Origin: Coffea arabica
Taxonomy: Eukaryota; Streptophyta; Magnoliopsida; Gentianales; Rubiaceae
Assembly (NCBI RefSeq): GCF_036785885.1
Contig: NC_092323.1
Location: 4,318,501-4,382,500 of the forward strand
DNA length: 64,000 nucleotides
Direction of reading: 5' to 3'
Part shown: positions 24,584 to 35,301 of the stretch, in pieces
How the letters are laid out: every line of letters starts with the position of its first letter
Position numbering within the stretch: position 1 is the stretch's first letter
The notes under the pieces: model-generated
The model's input: the letters and a program-made list of their open reading frames with translations, nothing else
What the model was told of the DNA's origin: nothing
Databases searched by the model: none
Translations under genes and position numbers: made by a program

Positions 24584-25143
24584 ATGCTTACGGTTGGAAC
24601 AGACACTTCATCGGTGACTATAGAATGGGCCTTATCTTTTTTGCTCAACCATTCCAATGTGCTAGACAAAGCTTGAGTTGAATTGGATGCTCAAGTAGGG
24701 ACTGATCGATTGGTCGACGAACATGATCTATCCAATCTTCCTTATCTTCATAACATTATTTCAGAAACACTTCGGTTGTACCCAGCAGCACCAATGCTAG
24801 TGCCACATGAGTCATCCGATGATTGCAAAATTGGGAGATACAATATTCCGCGAGGCACAATTTTGCTAGTTAATGCATGGGCAGTTCACAGGGACCCAAA
24901 CGTTTGGGATGATCCAACAAGTTTCAAGCCAAAGAGATTCGAAGGCTTGTTAGTTCAACCATCAAAGCTGATTCCATTTGGGATGGGAAGGAGATCTTGC
25001 CCTGGTTCTGGCCTAGCATAGCAGGTAGTGGGTTTGGCCTTGGGATCTCTAATTCAGAGTTCTGATTGGAAAAGAATTGGCGAGGAGGAGATTGATCTGG
25101 CTGAAGGGACAAGAGTATCCATGCCAAAAGCCAAGCCATTAGA
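24584..25143 (+). pseudogene. CYP81-like cytochrome P450 fragment captured by the Pack-MULE
   Basis: The fragment covers the second half of a P450. It has the I-helix VGTDTSSVTIEWA, the ExxR helix [11 protein letters not shown], the PERF-type region SFKPKRF and the haem loop [16 protein letters not shown]. The wording is that of CYP81 enzymes ([26 protein letters not shown]). Two in-frame stops interrupt it, after LDKA and after PGSGLA, and the N-terminal half with the membrane anchor is missing. The fragment seems to be exon 2 of a two-exon CYP81 gene. It is not a working enzyme. Confidence 0.85.
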
Positions 25144-25557
25144 AAAAACGTGTTTTAGAAATTAAAAAATTGAAAAAGAGGTTTTAGGTGCCGGCACGTG
25201 ATCTCACATGACTTAGTTCCGATTGAAATTGAAGATATTCCATCAATTGTCCACTTTAACGCAAAATTGAATAAATTGGGGATCAAAATTGATTTTTGAA
25301 ATAGATTGGGGATAATTTGGCGCATACACTATAGATTGGGGACCAAAATTACAATTCTCCCAAAAATAAAAAAGCAAATTACTACAATTGTTACGGAGTT
25401 CTATGTTTTCATTTTATTTCAACAAGGCAAATACTAATCTTTGTGCAGTTAACTAAGAACATATAGTATATGAATTTTTTCTCTTTATAAAGTTTTTTTT
25501 TGGTTGTCAAAAAATCCTTCACAATCTAGATAATTCCATAAACTGTTCAATATGTAT

Positions 25558-25559
<2 letters not shown>

Positions 25560-25599
<40 letters not shown>
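25560..25599. repeat. (TA)n microsatellite
   Basis: About 19 TA units followed by GA repeats. Unit 1 at 13518-13535 has only a short TATATA, so the array expanded in unit 2. Confidence 0.9.
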
Positions 25600-25610
<11 letters not shown>

Positions 25611-25976
25611 AGAATGATGAAAGTTGAAGGTAATACATGCGAGTTGAAATGAAAAAATTATAGCCAGTGGTTGATCTCAAGGAACGAGTAACTACCCGCT
25701 GATTGTGGAGTTTTTTGTTTTTTGGAACCAAATTAGGACACATTCATCCTTCCAATTAAAGGTAAATTAAGATACATTCCGTGTTTAATTCTCTTTAGAG
25801 AAAAATCTTTTGTCCCAGTTTCGGCGGCGTCGGCAAGTGCGTACTAACAGCTCTACCTGCAAAATTCAATGCCCTTGATTACGACGTAGTATCTTCCCAG
25901 TCTGACCAGATGAAGTATTGTCTAATGTTTTAACAATGGGAAGGGGGAAAAAAAATTTGAAGAAGAAAGATTTAAA

Positions 25977-26171
25977 TGGTTCGGTTTGATAAGTGAGTTT
26001 TTTTCGGTGTTTGTCTAAAATTTTACTATAGAAGTTGTAGAAATTTTTTTTAATATTTTGAAATGTATAGTCTAAAAATTTTAAATTTTTTTTTAAGATT
26101 ATTACAACTAAAATTGTTAAAAAACTTGTAGCGGACAAACTTAATCAAAAATTTGCTTGCCAACTAAGGCG
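25977..26171. other. Unclassified 195-bp insertion in unit 2
   Basis: Unit 1 reads TTTAAACATTATTGTATTTG continuously at about 13948-13967. Unit 2 has 195 bp of AT-rich sequence (from TGGTTCGGTTTGATAAG to CCAACTAAGGCG) at that place. No clear inverted repeats or target duplication. Confidence 0.5.
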
Positions 26172-26396
26172 ATTATTGTATTTGAATTAAGGATACCATC
26201 ACTGGCTACAAACAATGTTTTTTTTTTAAAAAGGAAATTGAAATACTATCCAAATCATTATTAAAAAAGAAAAGAAAAGGAAAGAAAAATCCAGCATGAT
26301 TTAGGAAAGAGGCACCCAAAAAAAAAACTCTCCCCATCCAGGATACATGTATGTGGGGCTCGGTTTACCTTTTCGATGTCCTTACCAGTTGGGTAA

Positions 26397-26561
26397 ATTT
26401 TTTTTTTTCATCACAGTGGGTATCTGGGGTCGAGAACCGGTTACCGTACGCCCCAACTAATCCCACTGTGTGATCGCGAGAGGCTGCCCGACATCATCGA
26501 TCAATGGTAACGACTGGGATTCGATCCTTGGTTGGTGGCTCTCACCCAACTGGGCTCTCAC
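26397..26561 (-). mobile_element. tRNA-derived SINE (unit 2 only)
   Basis: A 165-bp insertion has a perfect 16-bp target duplication CTTACCAGTTGGGTAA (26381-26396 and 26562-26577). Read on the minus strand it starts AGAGCCCAGTTGGGTGAGAG, similar to a pol III A box. It has a B-box-like GGATCGAATCCC about 20 bp further on and ends in an A-rich tail (the T run at about 26397-26410 on the plus strand). Unit 1 has the empty site near 14130-14150. Confidence 0.88.
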
Positions 26562-27052
26562 CTTACCAGTTGGGTAATGTCTTCAGCTAATTTGGTGTAC
26601 TCTGTTTTTTTTTTTTTTTCTTTTTCTTAGGAGGTATTCTCTGGTTTAATTGCTCAGCATTCCTTTCTCTGTTTGCAGTTTATGAATGGTTACTGAAAGG
26701 AAAGAATTATAAGCCTACAGACCATTATGAAAGTGACATAACTAAATACTATTCAGTTTGTCATAATCACTGAAACTATTACGAAAGAATTCTATGACCA
26801 GCAGTGGTTAAAGAAAGACTTGCTCAACAAAGTCCACAGAAGCCTCTTTAAAGTAGTAAAGCTCCATGTGCGTGAGTTGAGGGAGGGAGGGAGCTTAGGC
26901 ATAGCCAGGTAGTGTTAGTGCTGACCAGAGACAGCTCACCACCGCGTTTTCTCTCTCGCTTACTCTTTTCCCTTTGCTTCTCGACCAACATTCACTTCGG
27001 TACCAGATCCTGAGCGGTGGCCAAACAAGAAAGCTTGCTGCTGAAAACAAAC

Positions 27053-29121
27053 ATGGATTCTTCCTGCTTTAGATCTCTATCCAAATTTACAGCATGTGCC
27101 ATTGTGGTGCTACTTTCCCTTTCTTGCTTCAGCTTTACCACGACAGGTGCGTCCATTTCTTCCTTATCTCGTGTAATGATTCTAAATTCGGGAATTTTCT
27201 GTTGCTTCTTGATTTTGATGAAATGGGATTTTGACAATTTTGCAAAGATGATTTTACTGGTGTGTCACAATTATGTGACGGATATAGCAACTTGGTTAAT
27301 TGGTCGAAGAATGGGAGAATGCAAATGAATTAATCATCAAGCTCAGATCTTTTTGTCTTTCCATGCAACTCTTTGCTCTCTTTTTAATGGGTTTTTGGGA
27401 AACAGGATTTCTATATTCAGCTTGTTTGCTAGAGCCTTGGTTTGAATACAAGATGCTCTCTGTTTTGTGATTGTCTTGCGGAAATGACAAGAAGAAGCAC
27501 TGGCTTTATATCTTCATGAGCTAGCCTGGAATTTCTTGTTCAAGTTTGATAGCTGATTGTTTGAGACCCCAATTCTCAATTTCCATACTTGGTTGATGTC
27601 ACATGAAGGGGAGATTTTGGGGTGCAAAAAATCGAGCCTTTATTAAACGATTTAATTTTGCACCTTAGTCCATGGAGTTGTTCCAGAATCAAGTAATACT
27701 AATTTAAATTATCTGCCAATTCTAGCATTTAGTTGGAGTGACGAACTATGTGTGGCACGATGTGATAGCAGGTGGCTCTAATTAACTCTTTGATGTGCTA
27801 CGTTGTTTCTTCTTATATTTGCTAATAAGTTGTGACATCTAGAGATGTTTAAAAACTCAAGTAGGAGTTTAGTCTTCTAAAATGGTATGTGAACCAAGAA
27901 GATTGATGTTGATCTAAATCTTTTCTCCGCCTTCCCTGCCTCTCTTCCAGAAGCTTATGATGCACTTGATCCAAACGGGAACATCACGATCAAATGGGAC
28001 GTTATGGCTTGGACGCCAGATGGCTATGTGGTATGTACTCTCTTTTGTGTACAGACGGGCACTAACACATTCATGTGCACAGATGAGCACTACACCTGCA
28101 TGTATTGTTTATGACTTGACTTGAGAGCGCAAGAGATCTTAATTTGGACCCATTCTTGATGTATAGGGATTATATGGCCTAACTGCAGTATTACACTCTA
28201 ATGGCACCATGTTTTTAGCAACTTTAGTTGTAATGTTGTACTTGTAACTTTTGCTGCATTAACTGATTTAATAAAATACATTTGCCAGGCTGTTGTCACA
28301 ATGTTCAACTTCCAGCAATATCGGCGCATTCAGGCACCAGGTTGGACTTTGGGATGGACATGGGCAAAGAGAGAAGTCATATGGAATATGGTGGGAGCCC
28401 AAACTACAGAGCAAGGTGATTGTTCAAGATTCAAAGGGAACATACCACATTGCTGTAAGAAAGACCCAACGGTAGTTGACTTGCTTCCTGGAACGCCTTA
28501 CAACCAACAAATAGCAAATTGCTGCAAGGGAGGTGTGCTGAACCCATGGGTTCAAGATCCAGCAACTGCTGTTAGTGCTTTCCAAGTTAGTGTTGGTTCT
28601 TCAGGAACAACCAACAAGACAGTTAGGATGCCTAAAAACTTCACTTTAAAAGCACCTGGACCTGGATATACTTGTGGACCAGCTAAAGTTGGTAAACCTA
28701 CGAAATTTTCCACCGCAGATGGAAGGAGGACGACACAGGCAATGAGTAAGTCACCACCCTTTTTGTTATTTGCTTTTAACACGCTTGTTTATGTACGTTG
28801 TTATTCTTGAGGCACCAGCACAATAGCCAAATTCATCATGCACTCGTTTCTGTAGAAAGCATTTTAGAATTTAGAGATGTTGTTGAAGATTTGAAAATGG
28901 TTGATTGCATTATGGTGGCATTGTGGAGACTGATGGAAAAGTGCATCAATTCCTAGTCATGCTTGCAATTAAAAGTATCTTCATTGTGTAACTGAAGGTA
29001 AATTTCTATTTTAGCCTCTAAAAGATCTGGTTGTAAATGATTCTCTTGTTATGCAGTGACATGGAACGTTACGTGTCGGAACTGGGAAAGCAGGAGTTTG
29101 AATCATCAAGTAAAAGGCTAA
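27053..29121 (+). pseudogene. Truncated COBL1 copy (exons 1-3 plus 20 nt of exon 4)
   Basis: Exons 27053-27146, 27951-28030 and 28289-28745 match COBL1 exons 1-3 in length, phase and splice sites. Exon 4 starts at 29057 but after 20 nt passes into sequence homologous to 21180 onward. The frame then reads VTWNVTCRNWESRSLNHQ and meets a stop at 29119-29121, giving about 231 residues. The CCVS block, the C-terminal domain and the GPI signal are gone. Promoter sequence was duplicated with it, so transcription is possible. Versus COBL1, exon 3 has 12 differences in 457 nt, eight of them changing residues, suggesting relaxed constraint. Exon 1 is identical. Confidence 0.9.
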
Positions 29122-29184
29122 TGAGTCTGGAGCAGAATGTCGGTGTTGGTGTCATTCCAGTAACCAAGAATTCTGAAAATAATT

Positions 29185-29365
29185 TGGGAGTGTTTGGATA
29201 CCAAAATTATTCTAAATAATATTTTGCTTGTATCACAAACACATTTTTTAACCTACCTTTTTATATTTTCAATCACTTTTTTATCTCACATACATCATAT
29301 CACAAAAAATGTTACAGTAATTATTCCAAATAATATTTCAAATAATACACTATCCAAACAAACCC
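29185..29365. mobile_element. hAT-like MITE (unit 2 only)
   Basis: It begins GGGAGTGTTTGGATA and ends TATCCAAACAAACCC, inverted-repeat ends common to short hAT-type MITEs. The interior is AT-rich (AAATAATATTT). Unit 1 lacks it at about 21275-21290. The target duplication is not clear. Confidence 0.7.
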
Positions 29366-30371
29366 AACAGAGACACCGCAACCAACTTGAGAAAAGCTCA
29401 ACTTCTCTGGGATTTGATTTTTTTTTTCTGTTTGTGTGTTTTGGGGGGGGGGGGGGGGGTTATAACTTTGTAAACAGCTACTGTAACTATTTCGTTCCAA
29501 ATTCAGCTGATTCACCAAGTAGTGAACGCTAATTTCCTATATAAATGTCTCAAATCGCAATTATCCTAACAGCTTCTCATGTTAATGTGCCAAATGCATG
29601 TAAATTTACAATGTAAAAACTGAATTAGAAATTAGTAGATTTTAAGATCGCATGCAAAGCTTGTTTTTTTTTTTCCTTTTTGAAAAAAAAGAAAGATTGC
29701 ATGGTGGTCCGACTTGATGCTTTCCACTTTTCTTGGCATGGTGGCAATGCTCCTGCTTCGCCAAGCAAGAAATTTATCTCGCTTGGGCCGAACGACTCCC
29801 TGAAACTCAACGGGGCCAACCATGATTTCCTCACGTTTAGAGTTTCTGTATGCTCGGATAAAGCATACGCTTGACTTTTTCTTTCCCAAGCAAAGAGTAG
29901 CACAAAAGAAAACATACAAAATGAAGCTTTATTTATGGCAATAAACTTTTTTAGTTTTCCCAAGAAAAGAAAAACTTAAGAAAAATATTCAAAGTGCATT
30001 GGTGCAAAGAGTCGGAAATTGTTGATTCCTGGGGTAGCCATCCCTTCAATACTTGATGCACCATTTGGATTGACGGTAAGGAAGGGAAAGGAAAGGAAAT
30101 GATACCGATGGTAAAGACAGGAAAGTGGCTTCTATCCATCTTGTTTGAGTTAAGCGTGGAAGAAAAAGAAAGGAAATACTGAAATTTTCTTTGAATCAAA
30201 GAAGGAAAAGAGAGGAAAGTAAAAGATTAAGTGTTAATTTACTAGAAAAGATAGAAAAAATTGGCTTTTTAAAAAAATTTAAATTGTTTCAATTAATTTA
30301 ATTTTGTTTTCCTCCATTCTCGGCCACTTTTTCGTGGTAAACATAACTCAATAAAACAACTAGACCTTTTC

Positions 30372-30586
30372 TCAGCCTTAGCCACCAGTCTAATTCGAAC
30401 CTTGCCTCCCACCAAATTGCCATATTATGTGGTCTTTCAAAAAATCCAGGCGGGTGCGTTGTGCATCCGTTTGGTTCGGTGGTGGTTCTGTCCTCATCGG
30501 TCCCCCGTAGGCTCAATTAAAACTCCTCGTAGTTAGATTAGAATAGAGTAGGAGTAGGGATGACGATCGATAAAAAAAAAAAAAAA
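30372..30586 (+). mobile_element. SINE with poly-A tail, probably 5' truncated (unit 2 only)
   Basis: A 215-bp insertion is bounded by a perfect 14-bp direct repeat AACTAGACCTTTTC (30358-30371 and 30587-30600) and ends in about 17 A residues. A B-box-like word CTAATTCGAACC lies close to the left end, so the A-box part appears to be missing. Unit 1 carries the uninterrupted target at about 22055-22070. Confidence 0.85.
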
Positions 30587-31100
30587 AACTAGACCTTTTC
30601 CCTCTGAATCCTTTCCTTTTCCTCCTCAAAAATCAATCCAAACAACAAAAACCAAATCTCTCTAATTCCTCTCTTTTGTTTTCCTTCCCATTCCCTCGAT
30701 CCAAACGGTGCCTAGGTCTATGATGAAGTCTTTTTATCTTTTCGGTGACAAAAAGAGGCTTTTGTAAAGAAGCTCCCCGGGTAAGACTGAAAATTATAAT
30801 GGCTTCACTTCACATTAATAAAAATTAAAATAACACATCACATTAATGTAACTTTAATCCTGATATTTAGCCCATACAACTGAAGGCTATGGGAGGTACA
30901 GATTTAGGTATGAAGAGGTCAATATATTAGATTGTCACGAGTTGCTTGTTTCTAGTACTACTGAGTAGACTGATCCATTAAGTGTACTGGAAGCCTAGAA
31001 ATGTTGGGCTAACAAGTACATCCAATCTAAACGGCCCATCAAAATGGAAAGTTAAAGAACCCTAAAGCTCCAACTGAGAACCCATTGCCTAATTAACTTT

Positions 31101-31140
31101 GGATCCCCCCCCCCCCCCGGATCCCCTCTCTCCTCCCGGG
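31101..31140. repeat. Poly-C tract bounded by GGATCC words at the distal duplication edge
   Basis: TTGGATC is followed by a run of about 15 C, then GGATCC, immediately after the end of unit 2. It may be a natural low-complexity tract or an assembly artefact. Confidence 0.5.
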
Positions 31141-31260
31141 GGCTCACATTGACTAATTGTCGTCCTGTTTAAGAGCCGTGGCATTTGATTGTCCGCAAAG
31201 TGGAGTAACCCATCGCGTTGACCAAAAAAAAATTTATTAAATAGTAGTATAAAAAAGAAT

Positions 31261-31530
31261 TAATTTTCTATATATTGACAATATATACATTTTATATATT
31301 GACAGTATATACATTTTAATCATTAAATGCATGAAATTTGAATTTAAAATTCAAATTTTGTATATATGTCGTACATCCAATCGTGATAGTGTATACACTG
31401 TCAGTGTATATAACATTTACTTTATAAAAAATTGTAGAGTATACACTGTCAATATATAAACTATTACTCTATAACATCCAATCATGATGATGTATACACT
31501 GTCAGTGTATATAATATTTACGCTACAAAA
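31261..31530. repeat. AT-rich dispersed repeat (TATACACTGTCA type)
   Basis: Several near copies of GTATACACTGTCAGTGTAT and 'atccaatcgtgat' occur within 270 bp, partly inverted. Related stretches lie at 12740-12915 and 47820-47970. Family unknown. Confidence 0.55.
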
Positions 31531-32245
31531 AATTGTATAACGAAGATTCATTAGAAGTTGTAACAATACAAACACCCCCCCCCACCCCCCAACAAAATAC
31601 ACACAAAAAAAAAAGAACAGCAAGAACAATTCTGGTGTTTATGTAGGAGTTGCACACGTGCGTTGAAGCAAATAAGCAATTTGGGTAGGTTCACTGTTTG
31701 GTTTGATGTAATTAGAAAGAAATAAATTGCACAGCTAGCAAATAAAAGAATTCCAGCGTCCTCTTTTTGGTTTTGGGAGGAATTAATCCTTGATAGATTT
31801 AGAATTAGATAGAGGGAGACATATTTCTGAATTCTTCAATCCATTCTGATATCATTTCCAAGAAAGAACAACCTAGTCAAGCTTAGATTATGCCCAAAAA
31901 TAAAAAGAATAAAATTACCAGAAAACAAGAGGCTAAAGCACCTGGTATTATCGAAGTCAAACCTTTCAAAGTAGCCCACTGAAATTGCAGATTTCCTTCC
32001 AAAACTGGGAAGTTAAAACAAGCCACCATTCCATCCCTATCCTTGTTTATTCCGTATGTTAGACGTTCTTTCACATTTCACAAGCTGTATAAATATATAT
32101 GTGTTCATCCATTCATTCATTCATAGTCACACCATAAGCTTCTGAGCATAAATTAGACGCTAAACCCAAGCCACATAAATATTTATTGCAGTATATTTGT
32201 TGGAGGAGAGGCAACGCCAAAAAGAAAAAGCAATCAAACAACGAA
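31531..32245. promoter_or_regulatory. Upstream region of B12D with TATA box at 32088-32095
   Basis: TATAAATA at 32088-32095 lies about 150 bp before the B12D start codon. Further upstream is a C-rich run (31574-31588) and no recognisable gene. Confidence 0.5.
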
Positions 32246-32828
32246 ATGGGGCGCTGGATCAAGCCAGAGGTTTTCCCTCTCATGGCCGCAATGAGCTTCG
32301 TTACGGGGATGTGCATCTTCCAGCTCACAAGGAACGTCCTCCTCAACCCTGATGTTAGGTGATTAATCTGTACAGTGCAGTAGTTTAAATTCGACATCTA
32401 TGTTATCTGTTCCCCCATATGTCATGTCCTTACCAATTGATATTGACACGTTTATTTGGATTAATCTCGTCTACACTGATGCTAATAGGTAAAAAAAGAT
32501 GCATGCCGTCCATGCATGTAAAGATTGAAATTCAAAATTAATTTGGAATTAGGTGACATGCATCCGTAGTATGCACACTTTTAGCGTATACTGGATCAAA
32601 TTCTTCTTTTTCACCGCGTTTAATTACGTTAATTTGCGCGCATGTGGCTTGGCAAATTTAAGAGTGGACAAAGCTCACCGGAAAACAGCGGTTCTGGAAA
32701 ACCAAGAGGAAGGAGAGAAATACGCCCAACACAGCCTCCGCAGGTTTCTTCGGACTCGCCCACCTGAGATCATGCCTTCCATCAATCGCTTCTTCGCCGG
32801 AAATGAAAATATGAAGGGGGATCAGTAA
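32246..32828 (+). CDS. B12D-like small mitochondrial protein (NDUFA4/MLRQ-like)
   Basis: Two exons, 32246-32358 and 32663-32828, give 92 residues. The protein starts MGRWIKPEVFPLMAAM, with one membrane helix (AAMSFVTGMCIFQL) followed by RNVLLNPDVRVDK and ending EIMPSINRFFAG. This is the plant B12D layout (usually about 88-95 residues). B12D proteins are small mitochondrial membrane proteins related to the NDUFA4/MLRQ family and are often induced under low oxygen, germination or senescence. The intron is GT-AG and splits an arginine codon (AG|A). A TATA box stands about 150 bp upstream. The ATG was chosen because homologues start at this conserved W-[IV]-[KR]-PEV motif. Confidence 0.9.
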
Positions 32829-33542
32829 CCATGGAGTTCCACAAACAAATCACTCAAATTGTTATGCGTACGTACGAGCCTTTGCGTCATTCTTCTGTGC
32901 CATGTAATCTTTTTTTTTAGGTTAATTAATTAGGTTTTGCCAGTATAAGCATGTTTTGTTTTGTTATTTTCCTCTCTTTCTAGCTGTATACAGAGCAGCA
33001 ACAACAACATTTAGTATAATCATGGATAACAACATAGTTACGGCTGTGTGATCGTTTTGGCCGAATCTGAAAAGGTTTTGTATATAATCATGCTTCTAAT
33101 TAGACTTAGTCAACTAATTAGTTTTCAACCATGTCCTAATTATCAAACTCCTTAACTCCTTTTCGTGGAGTAATGAGTGCGTCGCTTCGACTTGCCTGCT
33201 GGTTTTCCAGCATCACTCACTCGGTTGCATGCTTCAATTTATTTGGGGGCCTCCAAGAAGATGATGTGATGAACCTGAATTAAGTAATTGGGAGTTAAGT
33301 AATTTCGGTACGTAAATAAAGAGAAAATAAACAGCAATGAATCTAAAATGACCAACATTTACCTATGTGGTACTTTGGGTACATAATGATTATTTTCTAA
33401 TTATTTATTTTCGGTACACAAACTCTTTGTCGGATCCATATATAATCATTAATTCATTATATATGATATGGGTTGGGTTCGTTTAAAAAAAAATCTGTAC
33501 ATGGACCGTGGCAGTGGCCTCCTTTTTGGAGTTATAATAAAT
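32829..33542. other. Intergenic DNA downstream of B12D
   Basis: AT-rich sequence containing the B12D 3' UTR. No further gene or repeat recognised. Confidence 0.4.
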
Positions 33543-33555
33543 AAATTACAAGTTA

Positions 33556-33816
33556 AGCGGGACCACAGAGAACCTATGTCCAGTTAATTGGTGACAGGAC
33601 GAGATCTCATGGAACTTAAGTCTAGGCTGACAAATCCACACACAAGCGATGTGGGATGAAAGCCCGACACTCCCAATCCCCAAACACTCGAAAGTTATGC
33701 TCGTTAAACCTATGCGGGATCCACCGAGAACCCACGTCCAGTCAATTGATGACAGGACGAGACCCCATGAAACTGAAGTCTAGGCCGAAGAACTCACACA
33801 CAAGCGATGTGGGACG
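33556..33816. mobile_element. Dimeric 261-bp insertion with 13-bp target duplication
   Basis: Two imperfect direct copies of about 105 bp (33556-33659 and 33712-33816) are separated by a 52-bp linker. Both contain ACACACAAGCGATGTGGGA and GACAGGACGAGA. The whole is flanked by an exact 13-bp direct repeat AAATTACAAGTTA (33543-33555 and 33817-33829). The long duplication suggests target-primed insertion, as for SINEs; no A tail or pol III box is evident. A short terminal-repeat retroelement relic is the alternative. Confidence 0.6.
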
Positions 33817-33954
33817 AAATTACAAGTTATATACCCTGGACATCTTTTAATTGGAACGTGCTGCAAGTATTGTATTCCCAACAAACTTTCGACTTTTATT
33901 TCATTTTCTCATTTCAAATTTTGCGTGCTGGCGTTTACGTGTTTTCCAAATATA

Positions 33955-35301
33955 GGGATAATTTTACAAACCTCCTCTGAAGTTACTAATAATTGCAGAG
34001 AGCTCCCCTTAAGTCTATTAAGTTACATCTACCTGCCTTATTTTTACTATTTATATAACAATATAAACTCAAAAGGTTATATTTTTTCTCAAAAGTCCTA
34101 AACTACCTTTTTTGTACGAAAATTATTTTGTCAATTGCTTTCTTCCATATTTCAACCTAACCCATTATACTAACAATCTAGTTTAACAAATAGTCTAATT
34201 CCAAATTCTAAATTCAAGCAATTCTATCATCACAGTCAGAAAATTGCTTCTCCCAAAGCATGCATTCAATTCTGAAGATTCGTTCCATCCTCCAGAAATA
34301 TTCTCACCATTTGATTTTATAGAATGGTCAAACTCATAATCAAATACCCTTATATTTGCATAATCTTCGACATATGATGCCATGGTTTGATTCTATATAA
34401 GTGACTCAACTCCTACTACATGAGCCACATTATGGCCTTGAAGAAAATTTTTAGAAGAGATTTAGGCATGGATGAGATTAATCAGGTTTAAAAAAAAAGG
34501 AATGATATCATTATGACTATTCAAGAAATTCATTTGTCAAAAATCAAAATTCTATTTACAACTAATCACACCTTAAATTTCAAACTCAATGCCTACACCT
34601 TCTCAAAACAAAATAATTTAACCTTCCATCAAATCTCCAAACGTAAAAGAAGAAACTCTATCTCTATAACGAAATCACAACCAACAATTGTTAAACATAA
34701 AAAGAAATATAAATGTACTTATTAACATTTTAAAAAAAAATTTGGATGGATGGTAAACAAATTAGCAAATTTACCAATTTCAGTCCCTCTTCTTTTTTTG
34801 GCCGATGATTGCACTATTGGTTCCATTATTATTGTGTGCCTCTTTATGTCCTTTTAATTTGACTACAAAATCGAATTTTATTTCAACTATCAAATTTAAT
34901 CTCTCAACTAAACTTGTGATTTGGCAATTCCAAATGGAAGAAAAGAGAAATGGGAATATATAATAGAGTTTGAGAGATCACTTGTGGTGTGATTGGCTCC
35001 ACTTATAAGCAATAATTGATGGTAATTTGAGAGCGAGTTATAGAAGAAAGAGATTGATAAATGAGAACGGAATGACAGTAAGTGAAAGAGAATCATCATT
35101 GGCTGTAACATATAAATAATATAGTCGAAGAGGTCACGTTTTTTTTTTTTAATCTCATTTCGTTATACTATGAATTATTTATTAAGTGAAGGTCATTATA
35201 GTTATTTTATTGTGACAAGGGAGGTTAGTGTAATTATTAAAACCTGAGGGGAGCCGAGTGAAATCGTCATAAACCTCAAGGGAGGTTTGTGAAATTATCC
35301 C
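33955..35301. mobile_element. Large TIR element, GGGATAATTT family, copy 2
   Basis: It starts GGGATAATTTTACAAACCTC and ends GAGGTTTGTGAAATTATCCC. The flanks CAAATATA and CAAACATA could be a duplicated target with one mismatch. The interior of about 1.35 kb is AT-rich and non-coding. Same family as 10240-11247 and 57225-58052. Confidence 0.75.

Larger units (their letters stand above)
23912..25361. mobile_element. Pack-MULE carrying gene fragments
   Basis: The 1450-bp element has long terminal inverted repeats of about 220 bp (roughly 23912-24130 and 25139-25361; outermost bases GGGAGAATTG and CAATTCTCCC). It is flanked by an exact 9-bp duplication AAAAATAAA (23903-23911 and 25362-25370), as made by Mutator-like transposases. 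Unit 1 shows the unoccupied site at about 13370. No transposase is present. Inside lie a CYP81-like P450 fragment and a minus-strand fragment, so this is a MULE that captured host gene pieces. Confidence 0.92.
23276..31098. repeat. Tandem segmental duplication, unit 2 (internally deleted)
   Basis: Second copy of the block at 12497-23275. It aligns with unit 1 up to COBL1 exon 4, then jumps at about 29076 to sequence matching unit 1 from about 21180. That omits 4.2 kb including the COBL1 3' half and COBL4. Private insertions are a Pack-MULE (23912-25361), an unclassified 195-bp piece (25977-26171), a SINE (26397-26561), a MITE (29185-29365), an unclassified piece (about 29461-29698) and a second SINE (30372-30586). 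Identity to unit 1 is roughly 96-97% in most aligned parts but far higher over COBL1 exon 1 and intron 1. Confidence 0.93.

Noticed and set aside
29625-29963. Open frames shared with 21221-21661 in unit 1
   Set aside because: The shared frames follow from the segmental duplication. The copies are interrupted by different insertions and homopolymers and show no protein family.
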